Origin: Micromonospora sp. WMMD980
GTDB taxonomy: Bacteria > Actinomycetota > Actinomycetes > Mycobacteriales > Micromonosporaceae
NCBI RefSeq assembly: GCF_029626035.1
Contig: NZ_JARUBE010000003.1
Location: 5,642,001-5,706,000 of the forward strand
Direction of reading: 5' to 3'
DNA length: 64,000 nt
Part shown: one piece after another, positions 23,841-32,147 of the stretch
Layout: every line of letters begins with the position of its first letter
How positions within the stretch are numbered: position 1 is the stretch's first letter
Position numbers and translations under genes: made by a program
Notes under the pieces: model-generated
Told to the model about the DNA's origin: nothing
The model's database searches: none
What the model saw: the letters and a program-made list of their open reading frames with translations, nothing else

Positions 23841-24821
23841 TCAGTACCCTAGCCGCTCGCGGAAGTACGCGATCGTGCGTCCGAGGCCGTCTTCGGGCGT
23901 CACGGTCGGCTCGTATCCCAGCAGTTCACGGGCGAGCGTCAGGTCGGGGCGGCGCATCTCCGGGTCGTCCGAGGCGCGGGTGATGTAGCTCACCTCGGAA
24001 CTGCTTCCGGTGAGTGACACGATCGTCTCGGCCAGTTGCCGCATCGACATCTCGTGCTCGGTGCCGCAGTTGAGCGGGCCGGCCTGCGTCGAGTCGAGCA
24101 GCAGCAGGATGCCCCGCACCAGGTCGTCGACGTAGCAGATGGACCGGGTCTGGTTGCCGGTGCCGTGCACGGTGATCGGCTCGCCGCGCAGCGCCTGGGA
24201 GATGAAGGTCGGGATGGCGCGGCCGTCGTCCGGGCGCATCCGGGGCCCGTACGTGTTGAAGATCCGCACGATCGCGGTGTCCGTACCCCGGCTGCGGTGG
24301 TAGGCCATGGTGGCCGCCTCGGAGAAGCGCTTCGCCTCGTCGTAGACGCTCCGGATGCCGATCGGGTTGACGTTGCCCCAGTACGTCTCCCGCTGCGGGT
24401 GCTCCTTCGGGTCCCCGTACGCCTCGGAGGTGGAGGCCATCAGGAACCGCGCGCCGTCGGCGGTGGCCCGCTCCAGCAGGGCCAGCGTGGCCACCGAGCC
24501 GACCCGGAGGATCTCCACCGGGAGCTTCTCGAAGTCGGTCGGGCTGGCCGGGGACGCCATGTGCAGGATCGCGTCGAACCGCTCGGCCATCGCCGGGTGG
24601 TCGGTGGGCAGGCCGTCGGAGATGTCCGCCTCGACAAGCGTGAAGGTGGGCTTCTCCAGCAGGTGGGCCACGTTGTCCTTGGACCCGGTGACGAAGTTGT
24701 CCAGCACCACCGCGGTGCAGCCGCGCTCGACGAGCCGGTCGACCAGGTGGGACGGGACGAATCCGGCGCCGCCGGTGACGAGGATGCGGTGACCGGCGCC
24801 GAACCGGGGAGCGACCTTCAT
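23841..24821 (-). CDS. NAD-dependent nucleotide-sugar epimerase/decarboxylase (UDP-glucuronate decarboxylase-like)
   Basis: 326 residues, extended short-chain dehydrogenase. The NAD-binding loop is TGGAGFVPSHLVDRL; the usual GFIGSHL is altered to GFVPSHL. The catalytic Ser is in MASTSEAYG and the Tyr/Lys pair in SVYDEAKRFSEA. RIFNTYGPRMRPDDGRAIPTF and GNQTRSICYVDDLVRGI are hallmarks of UDP-xylose synthases and related UDP-sugar enzymes. The likely product is a precursor for cell-envelope glycans, which fits the LCP neighbours. ATG 24821 is favoured because a TAGGGT -10-like element overlaps the alternative GTG at 24830. Confidence 0.87.
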   Translation of the reverse strand: MKVAPRFGAGHRILVTGGAGFVPSHLVDRLVERGCTAVVLDNFVTGSKDNVAHLLEKPTFTLVEADISDGLPTDHPAMAERFDAILHMASPASPTDFEKLPVEILRVGSVATLALLERATADGARFLMASTSEAYGDPKEHPQRETYWGNVNPIGIRSVYDEAKRFSEAATMAYHRSRGTDTAIVRIFNTYGPRMRPDDGRAIPTFISQALRGEPITVHGTGNQTRSICYVDDLVRGILLLLDSTQAGPLNCGTEHEMSMRQLAETIVSLTGSSSEVSYITRASDDPEMRRPDLTLARELLGYEPTVTPEDGLGRTIAYFRERLGY

Positions 24822-24828
24822 GCCCGCC

Positions 24829-24834
24829 ACCCTA
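24829..24834 (-). promoter_or_regulatory. Putative -10 element (TAGGGT) of the epimerase gene
   Basis: It lies 7 nt before ATG 24821 and inside the alternative GTG start region. Confidence 0.5.
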
Positions 24835-24841
24835 TACAGGT

Positions 24842-24877
24842 GAGGCGGGGCCCCCGCCTGTGGCAGGGCCCCGCCTC
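24842..24877 (-). terminator. Hairpin terminator after the symporter gene
   Basis: 12-bp perfect arms GAGGCGGGGCCC / GGGCCCCGCCTC around a 12-nt loop, 13 nt beyond the symporter stop. It isolates the symporter operon from the epimerase promoter. Confidence 0.85.
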
Positions 24878-24890
24878 CCGACCGTGTCGG

Positions 24891-26564
24891 TCAGTGCGCG
24901 CCCGCGCCGGTGAGCGAGCGCACCTCCAGTTCCGCGTACTTGTCGTCGTCGCTCTCCTTGGACAGGATCGTGCCGATCCAGCCGCAGAGGAAGCCGAACG
25001 GGATCGAGATGATGCCCGGGTTCGACAGCGGGAACCAGTGCCAGTCGTGGTCGGGGAACATCGCCGTCGGCGCGCCGGAGACGACCGGGGAGAAGAACAC
25101 CAGCAGTACGGCGGCGAGCAGGCCGCCGTAGATCGCCCAGACCGCGCCCGAGGTGTTGAACCGCTTCCAGAACAGGCTGTAGAGGATCGCCGGCAGGTTG
25201 CCGGAGGCGGCGACCGCGAACGCCAGCGCGACCAGGAACGCCACGTTGAGGCTCTGCGCGAAGATCGACAGCACGATCGAGACCGCGCCGATCGCCAGCG
25301 CGGAGATCCGGGCGACGTTGACCTCCTGCCGCTCCGACGCCTGCCCGTGCTTGACGACGTTGGCGTAGAAGTCGTGCGCCAGGCTCGACGACGACGCCAA
25401 CGTCAATCCGGCCACCACGGCGAGGATCGTGGCGAACGCGACCGCCGCGATGATCGCCAGCAGTGTCGCGCCACCCAGGTTCCCGCCGAGGAAGTCCACG
25501 CCGAGCGCCTCGGCCAACTGCGGTGCGGCGGTGTTGCCCGCCTTGTCCTGCGCGGTGATCGCCTGCCCGCCCACGATCGCCGCGGCGCCGAAGCCCAGGG
25601 CCAGGGTGAGCAGGTAGAACGCGCCGATGATGCCGATCGCCCAGAGCACGCTCTTGCGGGCCGCCCGCGCGGTCGGCACGGTGTAGAAGCGGATCAGGAT
25701 GTGCGGTAGACCGGCGGTGCCGAGCACCAGGGCGATGCCGAGCGAGAGCAGGTCCATCTTGCTGTAGAACGTCTTCAGCGCGTCGCCTGGTGTCTCGACG
25801 CCGTAGCGCAGCCCGGGTTCGAGGAAGGCCGCCCCCTTGCCCGAGGCGTCGGCCGCGTCGCCGAGCAGCGAGGACAGGTTGAACTTGTACTTGGCGAGCA
25901 CCAGCAGCGTCATCACGATCGCGCCGCTCATCAGCAGGAACGCCTTGACGATCTGGACGTAGGTGGTGCCCTTCATGCCGCCGACGGTGACGTAGATGAT
26001 CATCAGGGCGCCGACCATGATGATGGTGGCGACCTTGGCGGTGTCGGCGTCCATGCCGAGGAACGTGGTGCCCGGCTTGATGCCGAGCAGCAGGGCCACC
26101 AGCGCGCCGGCGCCGACCATCTGGGCCAGCAGGTAGAAGATCGACACGGTGATGGTGGAGACCGCCGCCGCGGTCCGCACCGGCCGTTGCCGCATCCGGA
26201 ACGCCAGCACGTCGGCCATCGTGTACCGGCCGGAGTTGCGCAGCAGTTCGGCGACGAGCAGCAGCGCCACCAGCCAGGCGACCAGGAAGCCGATCGAGTA
26301 GAGGAAGCCGTCGTAGCCGTAGAGGGCGATGATGCCGGCGATGCCCAGGAAGGACGCGGCGGACATGTAGTCGCCGCCGATCGCCATGCCGTTCTGGAAG
26401 CCGGAGAAGGAACGCCCACCGGCGTAGAAGTCGGTGGCGGTCTTGGTCTGCCGGCTGGCCCACACGGTGATCGCCAGCGTGATCGCCACGAAGATCAGGA
26501 ACAGCGTGATGGTGAGGTTCCGGGCGGTGGTGCTGCCCGCCTCAGCCGCGAGGACCGTGTTCAT
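24891..26564 (-). CDS. Sodium:solute symporter, cation/acetate (ActP) type
   Basis: 557 residues with about 13-14 membrane helices of the SSS family. ActP-type members take up acetate and other short monocarboxylates with Na+ or H+. Typical segments are YAGGRSFSGFQNGMAIGGDYMSAASFLG near the N-terminus, RFYTVPTARAARKSVLWA and AVVAGLTLASSSSLAHDFY (the sodium-site helix). The insertion around GVETPGDALKTF is a soluble loop. ATG 26564 has GGAGG 6 nt upstream and lies 23 nt inside the end of the DUF485 gene, so translation is coupled. The DUF485 + SSS order is the standard yjcH-actP arrangement. Confidence 0.93.
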   Translation of the reverse strand: MNTVLAAEAGSTTARNLTITLFLIFVAITLAITVWASRQTKTATDFYAGGRSFSGFQNGMAIGGDYMSAASFLGIAGIIALYGYDGFLYSIGFLVAWLVALLLVAELLRNSGRYTMADVLAFRMRQRPVRTAAAVSTITVSIFYLLAQMVGAGALVALLLGIKPGTTFLGMDADTAKVATIIMVGALMIIYVTVGGMKGTTYVQIVKAFLLMSGAIVMTLLVLAKYKFNLSSLLGDAADASGKGAAFLEPGLRYGVETPGDALKTFYSKMDLLSLGIALVLGTAGLPHILIRFYTVPTARAARKSVLWAIGIIGAFYLLTLALGFGAAAIVGGQAITAQDKAGNTAAPQLAEALGVDFLGGNLGGATLLAIIAAVAFATILAVVAGLTLASSSSLAHDFYANVVKHGQASERQEVNVARISALAIGAVSIVLSIFAQSLNVAFLVALAFAVAASGNLPAILYSLFWKRFNTSGAVWAIYGGLLAAVLLVFFSPVVSGAPTAMFPDHDWHWFPLSNPGIISIPFGFLCGWIGTILSKESDDDKYAELEVRSLTGAGAH

Positions 26565-26910
26565 CGGTCACCTCCCCCATCTCGGCGCGGATCCGGTCGG
26601 CGACCGGGTCGATCCGCCGGTTGGCGAACCGCGAGTAGAGCCAGGCGATGACGAACGTCGAGACGAACTGGAGCAGGCCGAAGACCAGGGCGACGTTGAT
26701 GTTGCCGACCAGCTTCGTCCCCATGAATCCCCGCGCGTACGCGGAGAGGATGACGTAGAGCGCGTACCACAGGAAGAACGCGACGGTCATCGGGAAGACG
26801 AAGCCGCGCAGCGCGCGCCGCAACCCGGCGAACTCGTCCGACCGCTGGACGGCTAGGTACCTTTCCGCCGTCGATTCGGAGGGTGCGGACGCGGGTGTGT
26901 CCGTGGACAT
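26542..26910 (-). CDS. DUF485 small membrane protein (YjcH-like)
   Basis: 122 residues with two membrane helices (FPMTVAFFLWYALYVILSAYA and INVALVFGLLQFVSTFVIAWLY), the canonical DUF485 topology with a polar N-terminus and a basic stretch SRFANRRIDPVADRIRAEM. It always accompanies ActP-type symporters and probably helps their assembly or function. ATG 26910 is chosen over the upstream in-frame extension. A TAGCGT -10-like hexamer lies at 26952-26957, giving a leader of about 35 nt. The 223-nt gap to the divergent gene at 27134 holds this promoter and little else. Confidence 0.9.
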   Translation of the reverse strand: MSTDTPASAPSESTAERYLAVQRSDEFAGLRRALRGFVFPMTVAFFLWYALYVILSAYARGFMGTKLVGNINVALVFGLLQFVSTFVIAWLYSRFANRRIDPVADRIRAEMGEVTDEHGPRG

Positions 26911-27133
26911 CTGTGGATCACCACCTTCGCAGGCGTGGGGGATTTCCGCGCACGCTAGAGAGCGCGCTTCCCGCCGCGAAAGGCTCAGTCGGGTCCCGGT
27001 CGACGGGTGCGCCGAACGGCACCACGGCTGCGCCGAGTGACGCACATCACTCCGCTAACCGGTCGGATCCAGGACGGCGCTGAACCGGGACGGAACCCGA
27101 GCCGTCGTGGGGGGCACCTTCGGAAGGAGTGCC

Positions 27134-28117
27134 ATGCCAGCGACGAGAGGGCACCTCTACCTGCCCTACGACGACAACAGCAGCATCCAGGTCGACTACG
27201 TGCACAGCGGCAGCAACGCCCGCCGGACGACGGTGCTGGTGCCGTTCGCGGTGGACGCCGCCTGGCGCGCGCGGATCGAGGCGGCGGTCCGGGCGAAGGA
27301 CCCCGGCCGCACGGACATCCAGATCAGCAACGCGGCTACCGGCGAGATCAGGCGCGTCAGCCGGCAGCCGACGGCGTCGACCCCCTCCCCGGAGCCGGAC
27401 CACGTGGTCCGGCCGACCGCGGAGCAGAACAACGACCGCGCCCGGAACATCGTCGGCAACTATCTGACCGGCAGCGACATGTACACCGACCAGCACCGGT
27501 CCACGCTGGCGGACGACAGCCGGGTGCACCACCCCGGCTACAGCGAGTTCGTGTCCCAGGTGGCGGCCAACGACGCCGGCGCACCCGGGCAGGCGTTCCA
27601 GCGTGCCGCGCACGTCGAAGGCATCACCACGCGGGGGCCGGTCGGGGAACGCGCCACCTACCTCAACCCCCACAACCACACCGTGTTCGCGCAGGCCCAC
27701 GAGAACTTCCACCGCATCGAGCACCCCAGCCTCCAGGCGCCCGGCAGCCGGCTCACCGACTCGACGGTGGAGGGGATGACGGAATACCTGACGCAGTCCG
27801 CGACCGGGCTGGACTTCCGCACGGCGGGCCCACCCGGGCAGCGGGGCTTCACCTACCGGGAGGAGACCCGGACCGTCCGCGACGCGGTCCGCGGCGGCGG
27901 CTACTCGAACCAGGACGTCCAACGCGCCTACCTGCGGGGCAGCGAGAGCCCGACGGAACGGATCGCGCAGGTCCAGAACGGGGGCACGGCCGCGATCGCC
28001 CGGATGACCTCCACCCCCGACGCGGGTCGGGGCGGCACCCCGGGCGCCCGACCGCCGAGCGGCGGCGCGTCCGGCCCGTCGAACGGTCAGCAGCGCGGCG
28101 GCGGACTCGCCAAGTAG
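27134..28117 (+). CDS. Putative zinc metallopeptidase with HENFH motif, otherwise unrecognised
   Basis: 327 residues with no signal peptide or membrane segment and no family I recognise. The N-terminal 70 residues (HLYLPYDDNSSIQVDYVHSG...RTTVLVPFAVDAAWRARIEAAVRAK) look like a small beta-rich domain. The C-terminal part contains AHENFHRIEH, an HExxH motif (His189, Glu190, His193), followed by VEGMTEYLTQ with candidate third zinc ligands Glu213 and Glu217. That is a gluzincin-like arrangement. The tail is disordered (Gly/Pro/Ser, GNGQQRGGG-like). The start is ATG 27134 with GGAAGGAG 4-5 nt upstream. It stands alone, divergent from the acetate operon and followed by a strong terminator. Confidence 0.7.
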   Translation: MPATRGHLYLPYDDNSSIQVDYVHSGSNARRTTVLVPFAVDAAWRARIEAAVRAKDPGRTDIQISNAATGEIRRVSRQPTASTPSPEPDHVVRPTAEQNNDRARNIVGNYLTGSDMYTDQHRSTLADDSRVHHPGYSEFVSQVAANDAGAPGQAFQRAAHVEGITTRGPVGERATYLNPHNHTVFAQAHENFHRIEHPSLQAPGSRLTDSTVEGMTEYLTQSATGLDFRTAGPPGQRGFTYREETRTVRDAVRGGGYSNQDVQRAYLRGSESPTERIAQVQNGGTAAIARMTSTPDAGRGGTPGARPPSGGASGPSNGQQRGGGLAK

Positions 28118-28124
28118 CCCGGCC

Positions 28125-28158
28125 AGGGACCTCCGGGCCGCTCGGTCCGGAGGTCCCT
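28125..28158. terminator. Bidirectional hairpin terminator
   Basis: 12-bp perfect arms AGGGACCTCCGG / CCGGAGGTCCCT with a 10-nt loop, between the convergent HENFH and flavin-reductase genes. It overlaps the latter's stop codon. Confidence 0.87.
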
Positions 28159-28690
28159 AGTCGGTCAGCTCCCGGTAGCGGCCCCGGTAGTGCAGCAGGG
28201 GGGTGGTCTCACCGGGGAGGTCGACCGCCTCGACGGTGGCTTCGACCAGCAGGCCCCAGCCGTACTCCCGGGCGGCGTCGAGCCGGCAGCCGGCCCACCC
28301 ACCCGCGCCCGCCGGCACCGGCCCGTACGGCGTCTCGGTCCACGCGTCGAGGGCGAACAACCCGCCCGGCGACGGGAACAGGCCGGCGAAGCGGTCGGCG
28401 AGTTGCCGGTGGGGCGGTCCCAGTGGGGTGACCGCGAACCGGCCGGCCTCCTCGACCGCCGCCCACAGTTCCGACTCCGGGTCGACGAGGCCGAGCAGCC
28501 GGTCCGGTTCCCCCTCGGCGACGAGCGTGGAGGAGACGGTGAGGCCGGCCGGGCCGGGCGCGGTCCAGAGCGTCACCGGAGCGGCCAGCCGGCCACGTAG
28601 CCGGCGAACCGGCGAACGCTGCCCGGCCGGCACCGCGAACGGGTCGGTGTGGTGGATCTCGGCACCCGGCTCATGATTCACGTGAAACAT
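28157..28690 (-). CDS. Flavin reductase-like FMN-binding protein
   Basis: 177 residues of the flavin reductase (split-barrel FMN) family. Visible parts are RRLRGRLAAPVTLWTAPGPAGLTVSSTLVAEGEPDRLLGLVDPESELW, VTPLGPPHRQLADRFAGLFPS and AGCRLDAAREYGWGLLVEATVEAV, the core strands that hold FMN. The usual substrate-contact sequence is shortened, so it may act as an FMN-binding oxidoreductase of unknown partner. The start is ATG 28690; the first codons (MFHVNHEP) come from a near-perfect parS-like palindrome that contains the start codon. No Shine-Dalgarno is visible, and ParB binding there could influence transcription. Confidence 0.82.
   Translation of the reverse strand: MFHVNHEPGAEIHHTDPFAVPAGQRSPVRRLRGRLAAPVTLWTAPGPAGLTVSSTLVAEGEPDRLLGLVDPESELWAAVEEAGRFAVTPLGPPHRQLADRFAGLFPSPGGLFALDAWTETPYGPVPAGAGGWAGCRLDAAREYGWGLLVEATVEAVDLPGETTPLLHYRGRYRELTD
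28674..28689. promoter_or_regulatory. parS-like site (TGATTCACGTGAAACA)
   Basis: It matches the bacterial parS consensus TGTTTCACGTGAAACA at 15 of 16 positions; only the third base differs. It overlaps the start codon region of the flavin-reductase-like gene. Single-mismatch sites are bound by ParB in other actinobacteria. Confidence 0.75.
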
Positions 28691-28772
28691 TGTGCCGCCC
28701 CGCGGTGCTTGCCGAGCTGCCTGGCGCTCCCTGGTCGCGCATTTCCACCGGGCACCACTCGACTGAGCCGCC

Positions 28773-28778
28773 TACCCT
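28773..28778 (+). promoter_or_regulatory. Putative -10 element (TACCCT) of the small conserved gene
   Basis: It ends 8 nt before ATG 28787, a leaderless arrangement. Confidence 0.5.
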
Positions 28779-28786
28779 GCGGGGGC

Positions 28787-29044
28787 ATGGCTCTCGTACC
28801 CCCGCAGAAGCTCGCCCAGGAGCGCGTCGTCAGCGCGGACGCCGTCCTCGGTGGCCAGGTGGACCTGCGGGCCTACCCGCACCGGCACCTGATGATCATC
28901 GCCCGGCACAAGTGGGGAAGCAGTGGCTTCCCGCCGTTGATGGAGGCGGTCGAGCACCTGTCGAACTACGGCTGGGAGTTGGTGAACGTCCTCAGCGTGG
29001 GCGAGGGCCACCACGTCTACGCGGCCATGCGCCGCACCATGTAG
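28787..29044 (+). CDS. Small conserved protein with WELV motif (DUF4177-like)
   Basis: 85 residues, cytoplasmic. It contains MIIARHKWGSSGFPPLMEAVEHLSNYGWELVNVLSV, where the YGWELV turn and the spacing resemble DUF4177-type small proteins. Function is unknown. ATG 28787 is used rather than the longer upstream frame, since TACCCT lies 8 nt ahead and no sequence conservation is apparent before it. It is divergent from the flavin-reductase gene with about 96 nt between starts, and convergent with the SRPBCC gene downstream, where a GCCGA-type stem may terminate. Confidence 0.75.
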   Translation: MALVPPQKLAQERVVSADAVLGGQVDLRAYPHRHLMIIARHKWGSSGFPPLMEAVEHLSNYGWELVNVLSVGEGHHVYAAMRRTM

Positions 29045-29077
29045 CGCCCTTTTTCGGCGGACGCCGACGGCGCCGAG

Positions 29078-29566
29078 CTAGGTGGCGAGCGAGCGGTGGG
29101 CGGCGGCCAGCACCTCCGGGTCGGCGCAGCCGGCCGCGTAGCCGGCGATCCGGCGGCGGATGTCCCGCCCGAGCAGCCACGTGCCGACCCGTTCCGCCAC
29201 CGGGCGCAGGAACGCCGGGCGGCACCGGAAGTTGTAGCGCCAGGTGGCCACCGTGGTGCCCGGCTGCGGGCCGGGCGCGAAGCGCCACCCGCCGCCGAAC
29301 CGCTCGAAGAACCACGGCCCACGGACCATCTTCATGCCCACGTTCGTCGGCGGCGACCAGGAGACGTACTCGCTGACCATGGTCAGGCCGTGCCGGGAGC
29401 GGGTGAAGGTGCGCACGCCACGACCGGGCCGGGTGGCGCCGTCGGTGAAGTGCTGCTCGCGGACGAACGGGTCCCACCGGTAGCGCACCGGGGCGACGGT
29501 CTGGGAGACGGCGAACGCCACGTCCGGCGGGACCGGCACGGTGACGACCGCCTCGACGACCGGCAT
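29078..29566 (-). CDS. SRPBCC (START-like) family protein
   Basis: 162 residues of the helix-grip SRPBCC superfamily, which bind hydrophobic ligands in a central cavity. The opening VEAVVTVPVPPDVAFAVSQTVAPVRYRWDPFV is a classic polyketide-cyclase/SRPBCC start, followed by GRGVRTFTRSRHGLTMVSEY, FFERFGGGWRFAPGPQPGTTVATWRYNF and an amphipathic C-terminal helix. There is no catalytic signature, so ligand binding or transfer is the most that can be said. Its ATG overlaps the ABC permease stop as TGATG, making it the third gene of that operon. Confidence 0.85.
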   Translation of the reverse strand: MPVVEAVVTVPVPPDVAFAVSQTVAPVRYRWDPFVREQHFTDGATRPGRGVRTFTRSRHGLTMVSEYVSWSPPTNVGMKMVRGPWFFERFGGGWRFAPGPQPGTTVATWRYNFRCRPAFLRPVAERVGTWLLGRDIRRRIAGYAAGCADPEVLAAAHRSLAT

Positions 29567-31257
29567 CAGCGCTTCGGGGTGACCGTGGACAGCAGCTCCG
29601 GTTGCCGGCGGTCCAACGCGTCCCCGGCCAGGTAGGCGCCGAGCAGCGCGGCGCCCGTGCCGTAGGCCAGGCCGACCGGCAGCGCCAGCCAGAGCCAGCC
29701 GTCGCCGAGCAGGGCCGCGGCCACCACGAACGGCACCGCCGCCACCGCCGATGCAATCATCGAGAGCAGCGTGAGCAGGCTCTTCGCGATCCCCGCGCCG
29801 GTGTTCATGGCGAACGGGTTGCTCGTCTCCGGCAGCGAGTAGGCGCCGAGCACCGAGATGAAGCCGTTGATCGCCAGCCCGCAGCCGTACGCGGCGAACA
29901 GCCCGCCGGTCATCACCCCGAGCCATTCGGGCCGCCCGAGCACGGTCGCCAGCACGACCGCCACCACCAGCAGGATCGGCACCACGTAGAGCGAGAACGC
30001 CGCCATCCGCGCGCGCAGCTCCACCCGCCCGGGTACGGCGGTGACCACATTGGCGGCGTACGCGCTGCCGTCGAAGCCGAACTGGTTGGCCAGCGTCACC
30101 GAGGCGAGCACCCCGACGAAGACCATCGAGATGCTGACCAGCACCGGGGACGAGTTGGCGCTGGCCCCGCCGAACGCCGCTCCGCCCTCGGTGCTGAACG
30201 AGGCCCCGCCGAGGTTCACCATCACCGGCACGAACACGCCGACCACCGCGACCGTGATCAGGTTGGCCCGGCGCCGGGCGTCCCGCCACCAGTAGCGGCA
30301 CTCCCGGGCCACCAGCGCGCCGAACCGGTCCCGCCGGGCCCAGGCGACTGCGCGGGGGAAGAGCTGCGCGATCGCGCCGCCGACCGCGCCGCGCGGAGCC
30401 TTCGCCGGCCCGGCGCTCACCGCGCCGACCATCGCCGACTCCAGCGACCGCGACCACCACAGCAGGAGTACGCCGAGCGTGGCGACGGCGATCAGCAGCT
30501 TCAGCACCGCCGCACCGGTCCGGCCCTGCGCCACGTCGATCCCGGCGGTCCACGGCGCGCCGAACGGCGTCCAGCCGACCACCCGGGCCACCCCGGTCAG
30601 CCGGTCCCAGTCGGCGTTGCGCACCGCGGCGAGCACGAGCAGCTGCAACGGCCCGAGCAGGGCGGCCAGCACCGCGAGCAGGACGGCGGCCAGATCGCGT
30701 ACCCGGCGGGACCGCAACATGGTGGCGAACGCGCTGGTCACCGCGCGCGCCTCGGCCACGCAGACCAGCACCCCGGCGACCACCCCGAGCGCGCCGACCA
30801 GCGCGGCCGGCCATCCGCCCAGCGCGGCGGACGTGACCACCAGCCCGGTCACGGTGAGCGCCGTGGCCACCGCCGGGACGCTCACCAGGGCGGCGGCGAG
30901 CAGGCCGGTGACCAGGGTACGGCGGGCAAGCGGCAGCAGCGCGAACCGGGCCGGGTCCAGCGTCTCGTCCACGCCGAAGAAGACCAGCGGCAGCAGCAGC
31001 CAGCCGAGCGTCAGCACGCCGCCGCCGAACGCGGCGGTCATCAGCGCGTACCGGGGCTCGCCGGCCAGGCCGGGCGCGGCCAGCGCCAGGAATCCGCCCG
31101 CGGCGAACCAGAGCCCGAACAGCACGCCCACCACGAACAGCGCGACCCGCCATCCCTGACCGCGGAAGTTGTTGCCGAGCACCCGCAGCTTCAGCCGGAC
31201 GAAGTGGCGGGGCGAGACGGCCCGCGTCGGCCGCTCGGCGGTCACCGGGACAGCCAC
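29566..31257 (-). CDS. ABC exporter permease, multi-helix
   Basis: 563 residues with about 12 predicted membrane helices arranged in two halves. Examples are VALFVVGVLFGLWFAAGGFLAL, LVTGLLAAALVSVPAVATALTV and LLVVAVVLATVLG, with soluble loops bearing RECRYWWRDARRRANL. It is the membrane partner of the ATPase encoded immediately upstream, whose stop overlaps this gene by 16 nt. The layout (one ATPase, one large permease) is that of ABC-2 type exporters of drugs, lipids or bacteriocin-like compounds. The cargo is unknown. GTG 31257 is the first start compatible with the overlap. Confidence 0.88.
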   Translation of the reverse strand: MAVPVTAERPTRAVSPRHFVRLKLRVLGNNFRGQGWRVALFVVGVLFGLWFAAGGFLALAAPGLAGEPRYALMTAAFGGGVLTLGWLLLPLVFFGVDETLDPARFALLPLARRTLVTGLLAAALVSVPAVATALTVTGLVVTSAALGGWPAALVGALGVVAGVLVCVAEARAVTSAFATMLRSRRVRDLAAVLLAVLAALLGPLQLLVLAAVRNADWDRLTGVARVVGWTPFGAPWTAGIDVAQGRTGAAVLKLLIAVATLGVLLLWWSRSLESAMVGAVSAGPAKAPRGAVGGAIAQLFPRAVAWARRDRFGALVARECRYWWRDARRRANLITVAVVGVFVPVMVNLGGASFSTEGGAAFGGASANSSPVLVSISMVFVGVLASVTLANQFGFDGSAYAANVVTAVPGRVELRARMAAFSLYVVPILLVVAVVLATVLGRPEWLGVMTGGLFAAYGCGLAINGFISVLGAYSLPETSNPFAMNTGAGIAKSLLTLLSMIASAVAAVPFVVAAALLGDGWLWLALPVGLAYGTGAALLGAYLAGDALDRRQPELLSTVTPKR

Positions 31258-32006
31258 GACAGCTCCTCGCCGGTCGCGGTCCGGCCGCCGACGACCTCGA
31301 CGAACACGTCTTCCAGCGAACGGTCGCCGCGCACCTCGGTCAGCGTGCCCACCCGCTTGATCGTGCCATCGGCCAGGATCGCCACGTGCGAGCAGAGCCG
31401 CTCGACCACCTCCATCACGTGGCTGGAGAAGACCACCGTGCCGCCGCCGGTCACGTAGCGGTGCAGGATGTCCCGGATCAGCGCCGCCGAAACCGGGTCG
31501 ACCGCCTCGAACGGCTCGTCGAGCACCAACAGGCGCGGGCCGTGCAGCAGCGCGCAGGCCAGGCCGATCTTCTTCTTCATGCCAGCCGAGTAGTCGACCA
31601 CCAGGGTGCGGCCCGCGTCGCTGAGCGCCAGCACGTCGAGCAGTTCCGCCGCCCGCTGGTCGACCACCGCCGGGTCCATGCCGCGCAACAGACCGTGGTA
31701 CGCCAGCAGCTCCGCCCCGCTCAGCCGGTCGAAGAGCCGTACGCCGTCCGGCATCACGCCGAGCAGGCGCTTCGCGCGTACCGGATCGGCCCAGACGTCG
31801 TACCCGAGGACCCGGGCCTCACCGGCGTCGGGCCGCAACAGGCCGACGGCCATGGAGAGGGTCGTGGTCTTGCCGGCCCCGTTCGGGCCGAGCAGGCCGT
31901 AGAACGAGCCGGTCGGCACGGCCAGGTCGACGCCCGCCACCGCGACCTTGGTGTCGAAGCGCTTGGCCAGGCCACGCAGGGACAGGGCCGGGTGCTGATC
32001 GGTCAT
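31242..32006 (-). CDS. ABC transporter ATP-binding protein
   Basis: 254 residues. Walker A is GPNGAGKTTT, the signature is YSAGMKKKIGLA (a variant of LSGGQ), Walker B is LLVLDEPFEAVD and the H-loop is FSSHVMEVVE. The energised partner of the permease downstream, it belongs to the ABC-2 exporter type often associated with antibiotic or lipid export. TACCGT lies 6 nt before ATG 32006 and there is no Shine-Dalgarno, so the mRNA is probably leaderless. The order is ATPase, permease, SRPBCC. It is divergent from the sigma-factor operon, with a 141-nt gap that holds only the two promoters. Confidence 0.93.
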   Translation of the reverse strand: MTDQHPALSLRGLAKRFDTKVAVAGVDLAVPTGSFYGLLGPNGAGKTTTLSMAVGLLRPDAGEARVLGYDVWADPVRAKRLLGVMPDGVRLFDRLSGAELLAYHGLLRGMDPAVVDQRAAELLDVLALSDAGRTLVVDYSAGMKKKIGLACALLHGPRLLVLDEPFEAVDPVSAALIRDILHRYVTGGGTVVFSSHVMEVVERLCSHVAILADGTIKRVGTLTEVRGDRSLEDVFVEVVGGRTATGEELSWLSR

Positions 32007-32012
32007 GCTCCG

Positions 32013-32018
32013 ACGGTA
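32013..32018 (-). promoter_or_regulatory. Putative -10 element (TACCGT) of the ABC operon
   Basis: It lies 6 nt before ATG 32006. Confidence 0.5.
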
Positions 32019-32147
32019 GCCCGCCCCGGCCAGCGCCGCTCCGGCCGGAGGACGATCTTCCCGTCATACCTGAGAGGTACGCCGACCGTCTGCAACCGGG
32101 AGCTCCGCGGGCGGGTGTCAGGCGCAGGGACGGCGACGGGGAGAGAG

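Noticed and set aside
26912..26920. TGTGGATCA near the DUF485 start, one mismatch from a DnaA box
   Set aside because: It is a single site without neighbours; one-mismatch 9-mers occur by chance.
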